This document shows positions 55,348-64,000 of a stretch of DNA of 64,000 nucleotides, piece after piece (the stretch's first letter is position 1; each line of letters starts with the position of its first letter). The stretch covers positions 1 to 64,000 of the forward strand of contig JAIRVP010000076.1 of the NCBI GenBank assembly GCA_031253835.1. The letters are read 5' to 3'. Both the position numbers and the translations under genes were made by a program. The notes beneath the pieces are model-generated. The model searched no databases and had not been told where the DNA came from. It saw only the letters and a program-made list of their open reading frames with translations. This stretch comes from Burkholderia sp. GTDB taxonomy: Bacteria > Pseudomonadota > Gammaproteobacteria > Burkholderiales > Burkholderiaceae.

Positions 55348-56844
55348 TCAGCGGTGAATCGGGGAAGACGGCTGGCGCATCGCGTCGGCGACGACGGCCG
55401 GCGGCACCCAGCGCCGGCCGGCCGCGACTTCGTACGCATGGCCGAACTGCAGCACGCCCCAGTCGTCGCGGTAGCGGCCGACGATCTGCATGCCGATCGG
55501 CAATCCGGTCGCGCCGAAGCCGCATGGCACCGACAGGACCGGCGCCTCGGTCGACGACAGGTACCAGCACACGCGCATCCAGTCGATGTACGACGCGCTC
55601 GCGGCACCCTGCACCTGCGCAGGCGTGCGCAGGTCGACGTCGAACGGCATCACCTGCGTGGTCGGCAGCACGTAGAACGCGTAGCGCTGCATGAACGCGC
55701 GCATCCGCTCGAACAGCCGCGTCTTGCGCACGAACATGTGGCCAAGATCGGCGGCCGTCAGCGACCGATGCAGCCGGTATTCATCGTGAATCTCGGGCTT
55801 CAATGCCGCACGCTGCGCATCGTCGAACCCGTCGACGAGCGTGCCGATCATCCATGCGCGCTCGATGCGGAACACGTCCTCGGCGTCCGACAGGTCGGGA
55901 TCGTCGAATTCGACTTCGCAGCCGAGCGCCGCGAACACGCGCGCCTGCGCATCGACCGCGCGGCTGATTTCCGGATCGACCGGCACGCCGGGCAGGCCGC
56001 GCGACATCGCGATGCGCGTGCCGCGGAAGTCGCGTTCCAGCGGCTGCGCGAAGCGCGCGCCCGGTTCCGCGAGTTCGGTCGCGGTCTCGCCGCTCGGCCC
56101 GGCGATCGCCGACAGCAACAGCGCGGTATCGGCCACGTCGCGCGCCATCGGCCCGTCGACGCCGAGCGTCGCCCAGCCGTTCAGGTCCGGCGCACGCGGC
56201 ACGCGGCCCGGCGACGGCCGCAATCCGACGACGTTGTTCCACGCGGCCGGGTTGCGCAGCGAGCCGCCCATGTCGCTGCCGCACGCGAGCGGATTCATCC
56301 CGCACGCGAGCGCGGCCGCCGCGCCGCCGCTGCTGCCGCCCGCGGAGCGCGTCAGGTCCCACGGGTTGCGCGTCACGCCGAACACGTCGTTGAACGTGTG
56401 CGACCCGGCGCCGAATTCGGGCGTGTTCGACTTGCCGATCATCAGCGCGCCGGCACGCGCGCAGCGGCGCACGACGAGCGCGTCATGCAGCGGCACGTGA
56501 TCGGCGAACAACGGCGAGCCGTACGTCGTGCGCACGCCGCGTGTCGCGGTGAGATCCTTCTGCGACACGGGCAGCCCGTGCAGCGGCCCCTGCCATTCGC
56601 CGCGCATCCAGCGGGCGTCGATGTCGCGCGCACGGGCGCGCAGCACGTCGGGATCGACGACGGTCACGAGCGCATTCACGCGCGGGTTGACCGTCGCGAT
56701 CCGTGCGAGATGCGCGTCGAGCAGGTCGCACGCGCTGATCTGCCGCGTCTTCAGCAGGTCGAGCATCGTGCGGGCGGACAGGTCGCACAGGTCGCCGGCC
56801 GTGACGTCGGCGGGCGGGGACGAAAGCGAAGCGGTGGCGGTCAT
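55348..56844 (-). CDS. Amidase (amidase-signature family)
   Basis: A 498-residue hydrolase with the Ser-cisSer-Lys triad of the family: Lys in LPVSQKDLTATRG (about 96), cis-Ser and nucleophile Ser in the glycine-rich AGGSSGGAAAALACGM stretch and GSDMGGSLRNPAAWNNVVG. It hydrolyses an amide to acid and ammonia in the cytoplasm. It starts 39 bp after the MHS transporter stop and precedes the porin, so the three probably form one uptake-and-cleavage operon controlled by the divergent LysR. The substrate is unknown. Confidence 0.92.
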   Translation of the reverse strand: MTATASLSSPPADVTAGDLCDLSARTMLDLLKTRQISACDLLDAHLARIATVNPRVNALVTVVDPDVLRARARDIDARWMRGEWQGPLHGLPVSQKDLTATRGVRTTYGSPLFADHVPLHDALVVRRCARAGALMIGKSNTPEFGAGSHTFNDVFGVTRNPWDLTRSAGGSSGGAAAALACGMNPLACGSDMGGSLRNPAAWNNVVGLRPSPGRVPRAPDLNGWATLGVDGPMARDVADTALLLSAIAGPSGETATELAEPGARFAQPLERDFRGTRIAMSRGLPGVPVDPEISRAVDAQARVFAALGCEVEFDDPDLSDAEDVFRIERAWMIGTLVDGFDDAQRAALKPEIHDEYRLHRSLTAADLGHMFVRKTRLFERMRAFMQRYAFYVLPTTQVMPFDVDLRTPAQVQGAASASYIDWMRVCWYLSSTEAPVLSVPCGFGATGLPIGMQIVGRYRDDWGVLQFGHAYEVAAGRRWVPPAVVADAMRQPSSPIHR

Positions 56845-56883
56845 ACGGTTCGGAGCGAAGAGGAAAGGAGAAGGCAGCAGCGA

Positions 56884-58200
56884 TCACGCATCGGGTTCGC
56901 TGCGATCCGTTGCGAACGCGAGCGCGACGAGCGACAGCACGCCGCAGACGATCACGTACCACGCGGGCGCCGCCGGATTGCCGGTCGCGCCGATCAGCCA
57001 CGTGACGATGAACTGCGCGAAGCCGCCGAAGATCGACACGCCGCCCGCATACGCGATCGACAGCGCGGTGGCGCGCGTGCTCTTCGGGAACAGCTCGGCG
57101 AGGATCACGCCGTTCGCGCCGGCGTTGATCGAGTGCAGTGCGGCGAGCAGCATCACGACCGCATACATCGTCGCGATCGACGGCACCGCGCGAATCAGCC
57201 AGAAGCCCGGCAGGATCAGCACGGTCAGCGCGATGCGCGACCACAGCGCGACGCGCTTGCTGCCGGTGCGGTCCGACAGCCGCCCGCCGATCGGAGCGGC
57301 AACGAACATCACCGCGCCGGACAGGATCCCGCACCACAGCGCGGTATCCATCGGCAGGTGCAGCACCTTGATCGCGTACGTCGACATGTAATACAGCACG
57401 ATGAAGTGCGCGGCCGTGCCGCCGACCACAAGGCCGAGCGCGGTCAGCACGGCACCGCCGTCGCGCCGCAGCACGGTGCCGAGCACCGCCGACGAACGCC
57501 GCGCGGCCGCGGCCGGCGCGTGCTGCTCGATCGCGCTGAAGCGCGCGCGCAGGTAGAGGCCGATCGGTGCGATCAGCACGCCCAGCAGGAACGGCACGCG
57601 CCAGCCCCACGATTCGAGCGAGGCCGTATCGAGGTAATACGACAGCAGAAAGCCGACGAATGAACCGGCGAGCGCCGCGGCGCCCTGGCTCGCGAACTGC
57701 CAGCTCGTGTAGTAGCCGCGTTCGCCGGCCGGCGCGCGCTCGGCGAGCAGCGACGTCGATACGCCGACCTCGCCGCCGGCCGAAAAGCCCTGCAGCAGCC
57801 GCGCGACGACGACCAGCACGGGCGCCGCGATGCCGATCTGCGCATAGGTCGGCAGCACGCCGATCATCCCGGTGCCGATCGCCATCGTGACGAGCGTGAG
57901 GTTCATCGCGGGCACGCGGCCGAAGCGGTCGGCGACGAGCCCGATCACGACGCCGCCGACCGGCCGCGCGATGAAGCCGACACCGAAGGTCGCGACCGAC
58001 ATCAGCAATTGCTGCTGCGCGGAGACCGCGGGAAAGAACAGTTTGCCGAGCAGCACCGCGAAGAAACTGAACACGGTGAGATCGAAGAATTCGAGGCCGT
58101 TGCCGATCGTGATCGCGACAATCAGCTGACGATTGGACGGGGATGCGGCAACGTCGCCGACATGCCCGCCGAACATGCTGTCCGCTCGGGGCGCCTTCAT
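56884..58200 (-). CDS. MHS-family MFS transporter
   Basis: A 438-residue transporter of normal length with 12 helices. Typical MHS motifs: GNGLEFFDLTVFSFFAVLL in TM1, GLVADRFGRVPAMNL and LLQGFSAGGEVGVSTSLLAERAP. It is the first gene of the transporter-amidase-porin row and probably imports the amidase substrate. GGAG lies 10 bp before the start. Divergent from a LysR gene across 199 bp. Confidence 0.92.
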   Translation of the reverse strand: MKAPRADSMFGGHVGDVAASPSNRQLIVAITIGNGLEFFDLTVFSFFAVLLGKLFFPAVSAQQQLLMSVATFGVGFIARPVGGVVIGLVADRFGRVPAMNLTLVTMAIGTGMIGVLPTYAQIGIAAPVLVVVARLLQGFSAGGEVGVSTSLLAERAPAGERGYYTSWQFASQGAAALAGSFVGFLLSYYLDTASLESWGWRVPFLLGVLIAPIGLYLRARFSAIEQHAPAAAARRSSAVLGTVLRRDGGAVLTALGLVVGGTAAHFIVLYYMSTYAIKVLHLPMDTALWCGILSGAVMFVAAPIGGRLSDRTGSKRVALWSRIALTVLILPGFWLIRAVPSIATMYAVVMLLAALHSINAGANGVILAELFPKSTRATALSIAYAGGVSIFGGFAQFIVTWLIGATGNPAAPAWYVIVCGVLSLVALAFATDRSEPDA

Positions 58201-58313
58201 GAAGGTGTGTCTCCGTACTGGTTATGCGTGTCGTGTGCACGGCCCGTTCGACGGCCTGCGCATGCAGTCTAGGCATTCAAAATACGCAGCCCGGAGCGAC
58301 ATTTTTCGATCGT

Positions 58314-58330
58314 GATAACGCACGGTTATC
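58314..58330. promoter_or_regulatory. LysR-type operator (GATAAC-N5-GTTATC)
   Basis: A 6-bp perfect dyad contains the LysR-typical T-N11-A spacing (T58316, A58328), flanked by an outer CG/CG pair. It lies between the MHS transporter and LysR starts, 114 bp and 70 bp from them. Confidence 0.65.
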
Positions 58331-58399
58331 GCGTGCTTTCCCCGCGGCGACGCGGTGTAGGATACGAACGTCGCCACTGCCGCCGCGCCCCGCCTCGCC

Positions 58400-59317
58400 G
58401 TGAAACACCACCAGCTCCGGGCGCTTGCCGCCATCGCCGAACACGGCAGCCTGCGCGCGGCCGCGCGTGCGATCCACCTGTCGCAGCCCGCGCTGACGAA
58501 GGCGATCCGCGAACTCGAACTCGATCTCGGCGTGCCGCTCGTCACGCGCAATGCGCGCGGTGCGCAGCTCACGCGTTTCGGGCAGGCCGTCTATGCACGC
58601 GCGCGGCTGATCCTCGCGGAAATGCAGCACGCACGCGACGACGTGATCCAGCTGTCGGGCGGCAAGGAAGGCGCGCTCGCGTGCGCGCTGACGCCGCTGA
58701 TGTCGCTCGGCTTCCTGCCGGCCGCGCTCGACGCGTTCCGCCGGCGGATGCCGACGATCCGCCTCGACGTGCGCGAAGGGTTTCTCGACACGGCGCTGCC
58801 GCGGCTGCGCGACGGCTCGCTCGACTTCGTGATCGCGATCGTCGATGCAACGCGGCTGTCGCCGGAATTCACGTTCCGGCCGCTGCTCGAATCGGAGCTG
58901 ATCCTGATGACGCGCGCGAGCAATCCGCTGCGTCACTGCACGTCGCTCGCGCAGCTGCAGGACGCGCAATGGATCCTCAACACGTCGCCGGAAAGCATCG
59001 GCCGGCTGCTGCAGGACGTGTTCGTCGCGCACGGCTATCCGGCGCCGCAGCCGATCGTCGAATGCACGTCGTTCAGCGCGGCGTTTTCGCTGTCGGTGCA
59101 CACCGACACCGTATCGTGCGTGCCGAAGAGCTTCATGGAAGTCGACTGGATTCGCGAGCGGATGGTCGCGATCGATGTGGCGGAAACGATTCCGGCCGTG
59201 TCGGTCGGCGTGCTCACGCGCCGCGATGCGCTGAACACGATTGCCTGCGACTACCTGATCCACTGCTTCGTCGAAGCCGTGCGCCGGCACGATCGCGCGC
59301 CGCTGCCGTGGCGGTAG
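58400..59317 (+). CDS. LysR-family transcriptional regulator of the amidase/transporter operon
   Basis: A 305-residue regulator starting with GTG. N-terminal HTH (GSLRAAARAIHLSQPALTKAIRELELDLGVPLVTR) and a periplasmic-binding-type effector domain with GFLPAALDAFRRRMPTI. Its sequence resembles the AbgR/aromatic-acid group, whose member in E. coli controls p-aminobenzoyl-glutamate use; this is only suggestive. Divergent from the MHS-amidase-porin row with a good LysR dyad between. Convergent with the MAPEG gene, 9 bp apart. Confidence 0.9.
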   Translation: MKHHQLRALAAIAEHGSLRAAARAIHLSQPALTKAIRELELDLGVPLVTRNARGAQLTRFGQAVYARARLILAEMQHARDDVIQLSGGKEGALACALTPLMSLGFLPAALDAFRRRMPTIRLDVREGFLDTALPRLRDGSLDFVIAIVDATRLSPEFTFRPLLESELILMTRASNPLRHCTSLAQLQDAQWILNTSPESIGRLLQDVFVAHGYPAPQPIVECTSFSAAFSLSVHTDTVSCVPKSFMEVDWIRERMVAIDVAETIPAVSVGVLTRRDALNTIACDYLIHCFVEAVRRHDRAPLPWR

Positions 59318-59326
59318 CGGCGCCGC

Positions 59327-59719
59327 TCAGACGAACAGCACGATGCACAGCGCGGCACCGCACAGATAGGTGCCGAGCGCACCGATGAAACGCACGGGAT
59401 TCGGGTTGGCCATCGTCGGCCACGCGAGCAATCCGATGACCAGCAGGCAGCGGCACGCAGTTGCCGCGACGATCAGCGCGAGGATCGCGCGCGACGGATC
59501 GTGTGCGCCGAAATAGAGAAACAGCACCGCGAGAAACGGCGCGTATTCGGCCGTGTTGCCATGCGCGCGCACGACCTTGTGCAGCCCGTTCGCCGGGTCG
59601 GGCGCACACCCGGATCCGGTGGTGTGCCGAAAGCGCGTGACGGACACGACGAGCCCGAGCCCGAACAGCAGCAGCCCGAGGATGGCCGTGCACACGAGTG
59701 CGACGGGATGGATCGTCAT
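59327..59719 (-). CDS. MAPEG-family membrane protein
   Basis: A 130-residue protein with four hydrophobic helices. HGNTAEYAPFLAVLFLYFGA, with an Asn-Glu pair, is the MAPEG (membrane-associated proteins in eicosanoid and glutathione metabolism) signature. Bacterial members may act as glutathione transferases or peroxidases. GGGAG lies 5 bp before the start at 59719. Stands alone. Confidence 0.86.
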   Translation of the reverse strand: MTIHPVALVCTAILGLLLFGLGLVVSVTRFRHTTGSGCAPDPANGLHKVVRAHGNTAEYAPFLAVLFLYFGAHDPSRAILALIVAATACRCLLVIGLLAWPTMANPNPVRFIGALGTYLCGAALCIVLFV

Positions 59720-60140
59720 GGAACTCCCGGCGTCGAGCGGAAATGCGCCGCACATCCGGCGATCCTACCCGCCGCCCGCGCGCACGGCTATCGCGGAAAC
59801 CCGTAGCGCCGCCGTGTAACGACGCCCGTTTCGTGAACAGGTTCCGGCCCGAATTGCAGCGATGCCGCGGCGCACGAAATCCGTGCATCGTCGGTCGGCC
59901 CGGCCACGCGGGCCTGCCCGCCGACACCGCTGCCGCGCGGCCCTCGCCGCGCGCAACGCGCAAACGTTATGCCGCGGCGGCGCGCACCATCGCAGCGCAA
60001 CGCCCGCAGCCGCCCATCACAGGCACGCGCGTTGCGTCGGCGCATCTCGGTAGTCGACGCCCTTGGCAGCCCGCTGCGGAGGACTACACTAATCCTTAAT
60101 GGGGTGCGGCCGGAGCCCGCGCCTTCAGGGAGACGCCGCC
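59720..60140. other. 421-bp intergenic region upstream of the PBP gene
   Basis: No supportable gene; the open frames are Arg/Ala-rich. GGGAG at 60128-60132 is the ribosome site of the next gene. TACACTAATCC at 60084-60094 contains the only plausible -10 element. Confidence 0.4.
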
Positions 60141-63100
60141 ATGAATCGGCCGCTAAATCGTATCCTGCCGCGCGTGACCGGACTCGCATCGGTCTGGACG
60201 TGGATCAAGTGGTCCTTGCTCGCCGCCCTGCTGATCGCGGTGGCGATCGTTGCGCGGCTCGTGCAGACCGAGATCGAGACATCCCGGCTGCAGGCGCATT
60301 ACCTGTCGGAGCTCACCCGCGACGTCGGCTACACGATCGAAACGGGCCCGAGCGATCACATCCGCTTCCCCGCGAACGGCCCGTACGACCAGCGCCTCGG
60401 CTACGCGATGCTGCCGGCATTCCAGGAGCGGCTGCTCGCGCGCGGCTTCGTCGTCGGCAAGCAGGCGCGCGATTCGCAGCGGATGCTGTCGCTCGGCGAT
60501 CGCGGGTTGTTCCTCCCTTACGAAGAGAAGGACCAGGCCGGCCTGATGCTGTTCGATTCGACCGGCGCACCGCTGTTCGCGACCGTGTTCCCGCAGCGCG
60601 TGTACGCCGACTTCGACATGGTGCCGCGCGTGGTCGCCGATTCGCTGCTGTTCATCGAGGATCGCTACCTGCTCGACGCGAACGAGCCGAACCGCAACCC
60701 GGCGATCGACTGGGGGCGCTTCAGCCGTGCGCTCGCCGACCAGGCGCTGCACGTCGTCAACCGTCACCAGGCGCGCCCGGGCGGCAGCACGCTCGCGACG
60801 CAGATCGAGAAGTTCCGCCATTCGCCCGAAGGCCGCACCGCGACGCCGCCCGAGAAGCTGCGGCAGATCGCGTCCGCGTCGGTGCGCGCGTACCTGAACG
60901 GCCCGCAGACGATGCTCGCGCGCCGCACGATCGTCGTGCGCTACCTGAACTCGGTGCCGCTCGCCGCGCGGCCGCATGTCGGTGAAATCACCGGCATCGG
61001 CGACGGTCTCGCCGCGTGGTACGGCCGCGACTTCAACGACGTGAACCGGATCCTGTCCGCGCCGACGACCGGCGACAACGTCGACGAGCAGGGCAAGACG
61101 TTCCGCGAGGTGCTGTCGCTGATCATCGCGCAGCGCGCGCCGTCGACCTTCCTCAACCGCGGTTATCCGGCGCTGCAGAAGCTGACCGACAGCTACCTGC
61201 GGCTGCTGTCGAACGGCGGCGTGATCTCGCCCGCGCTGCGCGATGCCGCGCTCGCCGCGCAGATCGAGCGCAGCGCGCCGCCGGCCGCCGCGCACGTGCA
61301 GTCGTTCGTGTCGCGCAAGGCCGTGACGTCCGCGCGCGCGTCGCTGCTGTCGGCGCTCGGCATCAGCGACCTGTACCAGCTCGACCAGCTCGACCTGCAG
61401 GCGACGAGCACGCTCGACAACGGCGTGCAGCAGGCCGTCGCCGAACGGCTCGCGCGGGCGTCGACGCGCGACGGCGCGCAGGCCGCCGGCCTGTACGGTT
61501 TCGAGATGCTCGCACCGAAGGACGACCCGTCGCACCTCACGTACAGCTTCACGCTGTACGAACACCGCAACGGCGCGAACCTGCTGCGCGTGCAGACCGA
61601 CAGCGTGAACGAGCCGTTCGACGTGAACCGCGGCGGCCGCATCAACCTCGGCTCGACCGCGAAGCTGCGCACGCTGATCACGTACCTGCAGATCGTGTCC
61701 GACCTGCATGCGCGCTATGCGAACCTGTCGAACGCGGAGCTTGCGCGCGTGAAGCCCGACCCGATCGACGGACTGTCGCACTGGGCGCTCGACTACCTGT
61801 CGCATACGCGCGACCGCTCGCTGCAGGCGATGCTCGATGCGGCCGTCGAGCGCAAGTACTCGGCGAGCCCCGACGTGTTCTACACGGGCGGCGGCGCGCA
61901 GGTGTTCTCGAACTTCGAGAAGTCGGACAACGGCCGCATCCTGACGCTGCACGCGGCGTTCGAGCACTCGGTCAACCTCGTGTTCGTGCGGCTGATGCGC
62001 GACATCGTCCACTACGAGACGCTGCAGGCGGCCGGTCCGTCGTCGTCGTGGCTCGGCGATCCCGAGCAGCGCCAGCGTTACCTGCAGCAATTCGTCGACG
62101 GCGAAAGCCAGGTCTACGTGAAGCGCTACTACACGCGCTATGCGGGCAAGGCGCCCGACGATGCGCTCGCGCTGATGCTGAAGGACGTGCGCAAGTCGCC
62201 GCCGAAGATCGCGACGGTGCTGCGCAGCGTCGCACCGAACGAATCGCTCGCGTGGTTCGATGCGCAGATGCGCGCGCAGCTGAAGGGCACGCCGGCCGCG
62301 ACGCTGTCCGACGACGACCTCGCCGCGCTCTACGCGAAGTACGCGATCGACCGCTTCAACCTCAACGACCGCGGCTATATCGCGAGCGTACATCCGCTCG
62401 CGCTGTGGACGCTCAACTACCTGCGCGCGCACCCGGCGGCGCCGCTCGCCGAGGTCCAGCGCGACAGCCACGATGCGCGCTTCTACACGTACTCGTGGCT
62501 GTACAAGACGCGCTACCACGCGACGCAGGACCGGCGCATCCGCCGCATGGTCGAGCTGCGCGCGTACGCGGAGATCACGAAGTCGTGGCGCGCGCTCGGC
62601 TACCCGTTCGCGGAAGTCACGCCGTCCTACGCGGCCGCGATCGGCGCATCGGGCGACCAGCCCGACGCGCTCGCGAAACTGATCGGCCTGATCGCGAACG
62701 GCGGCCAGAAGGCGCCGACCGAGACGATCACGCGGCTCGACTTCGCGAAGGGCACGCCGTACGAAACGCGCTTCGTGCGCGCGACCGCACAGCCGCAGCC
62801 GATGCTGTCGCCGGAGATCGTCAACGTGGCGCACACGCTGCTGCGCGACGTCGTGCTCGGCGGCACCGCGCGCCGCCTCGCGGGCGGCCTCACGCTGCCC
62901 GACGGCAAGACGCTCGCGGTGTACGGCAAGACGGGGACGGGCGACCAGCGCTTCAACGTCTATGCGCGCGGCGCACGGCTGATCGAGTCGCGCAAGGTCA
63001 ATCGCAGCGGCACGTTCGTGTTCGTGATCGGCGACCGGTTCTTCGGGGTCCTGACGGCCACCGCGCACGAACCGTACGCGGCGCGCTACGACTTCACGAG

Positions 63101-63248
63101 CGCGATGGCCGTGCAGCTGCTGAAGTCGATGGCGCCGGCGCTCGCACCGCTGATCGAACGCCCGGCCGACGCCGGCACGCGCACGGCGGGCCCGGCGCCG
63201 CAAGCGGAAACGCCTGCGCCGGACGCGACGTCGGCGCAACCGTCCTGA
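60141..63248 (+). CDS. Atypical class A penicillin-binding protein (GT51 transglycosylase plus transpeptidase-like domain)
   Basis: A 1035-residue protein. One N-terminal helix (about 24-42) is followed by a GT51 domain with the catalytic Glu in LLFIEDRYLL (Glu173) and RPGGSTLATQIEKF (about 212-225). The transpeptidase part has Ser505-x-x-Lys508 (GSTAKL), Ser610-Val-Asn612 (HSVN) and Lys930-Thr-Gly-Thr933 (GKTGTGDQ). Normal class A PBPs have roughly 100-200 residues between the second and third motifs; here there are 318. The extra part includes a helical stretch (about 650-800). The C-terminus is Pro/Ala-rich. It would make or tailor peptidoglycan. The start at 60141 has GGGAG 8 bp upstream. 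Confidence 0.9.
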   Translation: MNRPLNRILPRVTGLASVWTWIKWSLLAALLIAVAIVARLVQTEIETSRLQAHYLSELTRDVGYTIETGPSDHIRFPANGPYDQRLGYAMLPAFQERLLARGFVVGKQARDSQRMLSLGDRGLFLPYEEKDQAGLMLFDSTGAPLFATVFPQRVYADFDMVPRVVADSLLFIEDRYLLDANEPNRNPAIDWGRFSRALADQALHVVNRHQARPGGSTLATQIEKFRHSPEGRTATPPEKLRQIASASVRAYLNGPQTMLARRTIVVRYLNSVPLAARPHVGEITGIGDGLAAWYGRDFNDVNRILSAPTTGDNVDEQGKTFREVLSLIIAQRAPSTFLNRGYPALQKLTDSYLRLLSNGGVISPALRDAALAAQIERSAPPAAAHVQSFVSRKAVTSARASLLSALGISDLYQLDQLDLQATSTLDNGVQQAVAERLARASTRDGAQAAGLYGFEMLAPKDDPSHLTYSFTLYEHRNGANLLRVQTDSVNEPFDVNRGGRINLGSTAKLRTLITYLQIVSDLHARYANLSNAELARVKPDPIDGLSHWALDYLSHTRDRSLQAMLDAAVERKYSASPDVFYTGGGAQVFSNFEKSDNGRILTLHAAFEHSVNLVFVRLMRDIVHYETLQAAGPSSSWLGDPEQRQRYLQQFVDGESQVYVKRYYTRYAGKAPDDALALMLKDVRKSPPKIATVLRSVAPNESLAWFDAQMRAQLKGTPAATLSDDDLAALYAKYAIDRFNLNDRGYIASVHPLALWTLNYLRAHPAAPLAEVQRDSHDARFYTYSWLYKTRYHATQDRRIRRMVELRAYAEITKSWRALGYPFAEVTPSYAAAIGASGDQPDALAKLIGLIANGGQKAPTETITRLDFAKGTPYETRFVRATAQPQPMLSPEIVNVAHTLLRDVVLGGTARRLAGGLTLPDGKTLAVYGKTGTGDQRFNVYARGARLIESRKVNRSGTFVFVIGDRFFGVLTATAHEPYAARYDFTSAMAVQLLKSMAPALAPLIERPADAGTRTAGPAPQAETPAPDATSAQPS

Positions 63249-63282
63249 CCGCGGCGCGACCGTTCGCGCCGCAGTGCGCCGC

Positions 63283-63630
63283 TCAGTGCGAGCGTCCGTC
63301 GTAATGCGTGACGGGCAGCGTGTCGAGGTCGACATCCTCGAGACAGCGGACGTTGATCGCCGCCATCGCGGTGCCGTCCGGATGCACGCCCTCGCCGAAT
63401 GTGTGAATCCCGCAGCGCTTGCAGAAGCGATGCTTGATCACGTGCTTGTTGAACATGTAGGTCGCGAGATTCTCTTCGGGTGTCAGCAGCGTCATGTGGT
63501 CACGCGGCACGAACCACATCAGCGCGCCCTTGCGCTGGCAGATCGAGCAGTTGCAGGCCATCACGCCCTGCAGGTCGCCTTCCGCCTCGAACTTCACGCC
63601 TCCGCAGTGACAGCTTCCACGATAAAGCAT
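63283..63630 (-). CDS. GFA/CENP-V-type zinc protein
   Basis: A 115-residue protein of the glutathione-dependent formaldehyde-activating family. Zinc cysteines appear as GSCHCGGVKFEA, CNCSICQRKGAL and HRFCKRCGIHTFGEG. A true formaldehyde-related function is unproven for most members. The start at 63630 has GGAGAC close upstream. Convergent with the PBP gene, divergent from the DUF1272 gene. Confidence 0.92.
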   Translation of the reverse strand: MLYRGSCHCGGVKFEAEGDLQGVMACNCSICQRKGALMWFVPRDHMTLLTPEENLATYMFNKHVIKHRFCKRCGIHTFGEGVHPDGTAMAAINVRCLEDVDLDTLPVTHYDGRSH

Positions 63631-63782
63631 GGTCGTCTCCCGGTGCGGCCCGTGCGCGTCGACGGTATCCGGGCGGACACCGTTGGCCAGGCCGATCCAA
63701 ACGCGTACAGTAGCGCTCGCATGCGCCGCACGCAATGTCCGGCGGCGCCCGTCCCGACCCGCTCCGATCAAGGAAAACCGTC

Positions 63783-64000
63783 ATGCTCGAACTGCGCCCC
63801 GGCTGCGAATGCTGCGACAAGGACCTGCCGCCCGATTCGGCGGAAGCACGCATCTGCACGTTCGAATGCACGTTCTGCGCGAGCTGCGCCGACGACGTGC
63901 TGAAGGGCCGCTGCCCGAACTGCGGCGGCGACCTGGTCGCGCGCCCGCGGCGGCCTGCAAGCCTGCTCGCGAAGTACCCGGCGTCGACGGCACGCATCGT
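63783..64000 (+). CDS. DUF1272 small cysteine-rich protein, 3' end beyond window
   Basis: The first 72 codons are present and no stop occurs before the window ends. It begins MLELRPGCECCDKDLPP and has CTFECTFCASCADDVLKGRCPNCGGDLVARP, the DUF1272 zinc-binding pattern. Normal members are about 70-90 residues, so most of the protein is present. AAGGA precedes the start. Function unknown. Confidence 0.88.
   Translation, partial: MLELRPGCECCDKDLPPDSAEARICTFECTFCASCADDVLKGRCPNCGGDLVARPRRPASLLAKYPASTARI

Noticed and set aside
60153..63335. A 1060-codon open frame antisense to the PBP gene
   Set aside because: It is the Arg/Val/Ala-rich mirror of a real gene, a usual effect of high GC at third codon positions. 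It has no domain, no ribosome site and lies over a well-supported gene.

Overview
The window is GC-rich bacterial DNA whose gene content, codon use and gene order point to the main chromosome of a Burkholderia cepacia complex species. Signs of this are the BpeAB-OprB-type efflux locus, the response regulator/sensor/HtrA block, the recA-recX-sucCD-pilin-pglL block, and many LysR and GlxA-type regulators. It is gene-dense, with no insertion sequence, integrase, CRISPR array or rRNA operon. The only RNA gene seen is one tRNA-Met. Species and locus names come from family knowledge, not from a search.

Region 1 (1-5.7 kb): an RND efflux operon on the minus strand, divergent from its TetR repressor, with an AcrR-like operator inside the promoter. 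Region 2 (5.7-9.3 kb): a small isochorismatase-family hydrolase divergent from a GlxA-type regulator, then a CoxG-like membrane protein, a DUF427 protein and an exported small protein. Region 3 (9.3-17.2 kb): response regulator, sensor kinase and htrA on the minus strand, with four CTTAA half-sites just upstream of htrA that resemble PmrA/BasR boxes. They are followed by dacB (PBP4), a sterol-desaturase-family protein and an SGNH/GDSL lipoprotein.

Region 4 (17.2-25.5 kb, minus strand): glycolysis and purine synthesis, in transcription order pgk, pyk, fba, purC, purE, purK, tsaC/sua5. Region 5 (25.8-31.6 kb): azlCD divergent from ilvE, a zinc-finger protein, waaF, an NTF2-like protein, a YheT-like hydrolase and an unknown protein. 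Region 6 (31.6-42.1 kb): an M48/BepA-like protease, moaC, a GC-poor pocket with a small membrane protein, a TonB-C-like lipoprotein, pglL, a pilin, a TerC protein, sucD, sucC and a DUF2889 protein.

Region 7 (42.2-46.6 kb): recX and recA on the minus strand with a perfect SOS box, divergent from a second two-component system. Region 8 (46.8-50.2 kb): an MHS-family transporter with an unusual extracytoplasmic insertion, tRNA-Met, and three small unknown proteins. One of these has a reading frame that runs antisense into the tRNA. Region 9 (50.2-59.7 kb): accessory metabolism and regulation. It holds a LysR regulator, a 14-bp tandem repeat, a GlxA regulator/PfpI protein/cupin group, a PAAR protein, and a porin-amidase-transporter operon divergent from its own LysR gene. 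Region 10 (59.7-64 kb): an atypical 1035-residue class A penicillin-binding protein, a GFA-family zinc protein and the start of a DUF1272 protein.

The best leads for new biology are regulatory or structural: the PmrA-like boxes at htrA, the long inverted repeat between the isochorismatase and GlxA genes, the pilin with a 31-residue leader beside pglL, the divergent PBP, the transporter with a two-cysteine insertion, and the tRNA-overlapping gene. No wholly undescribed multi-gene system could be demonstrated from sequence alone.
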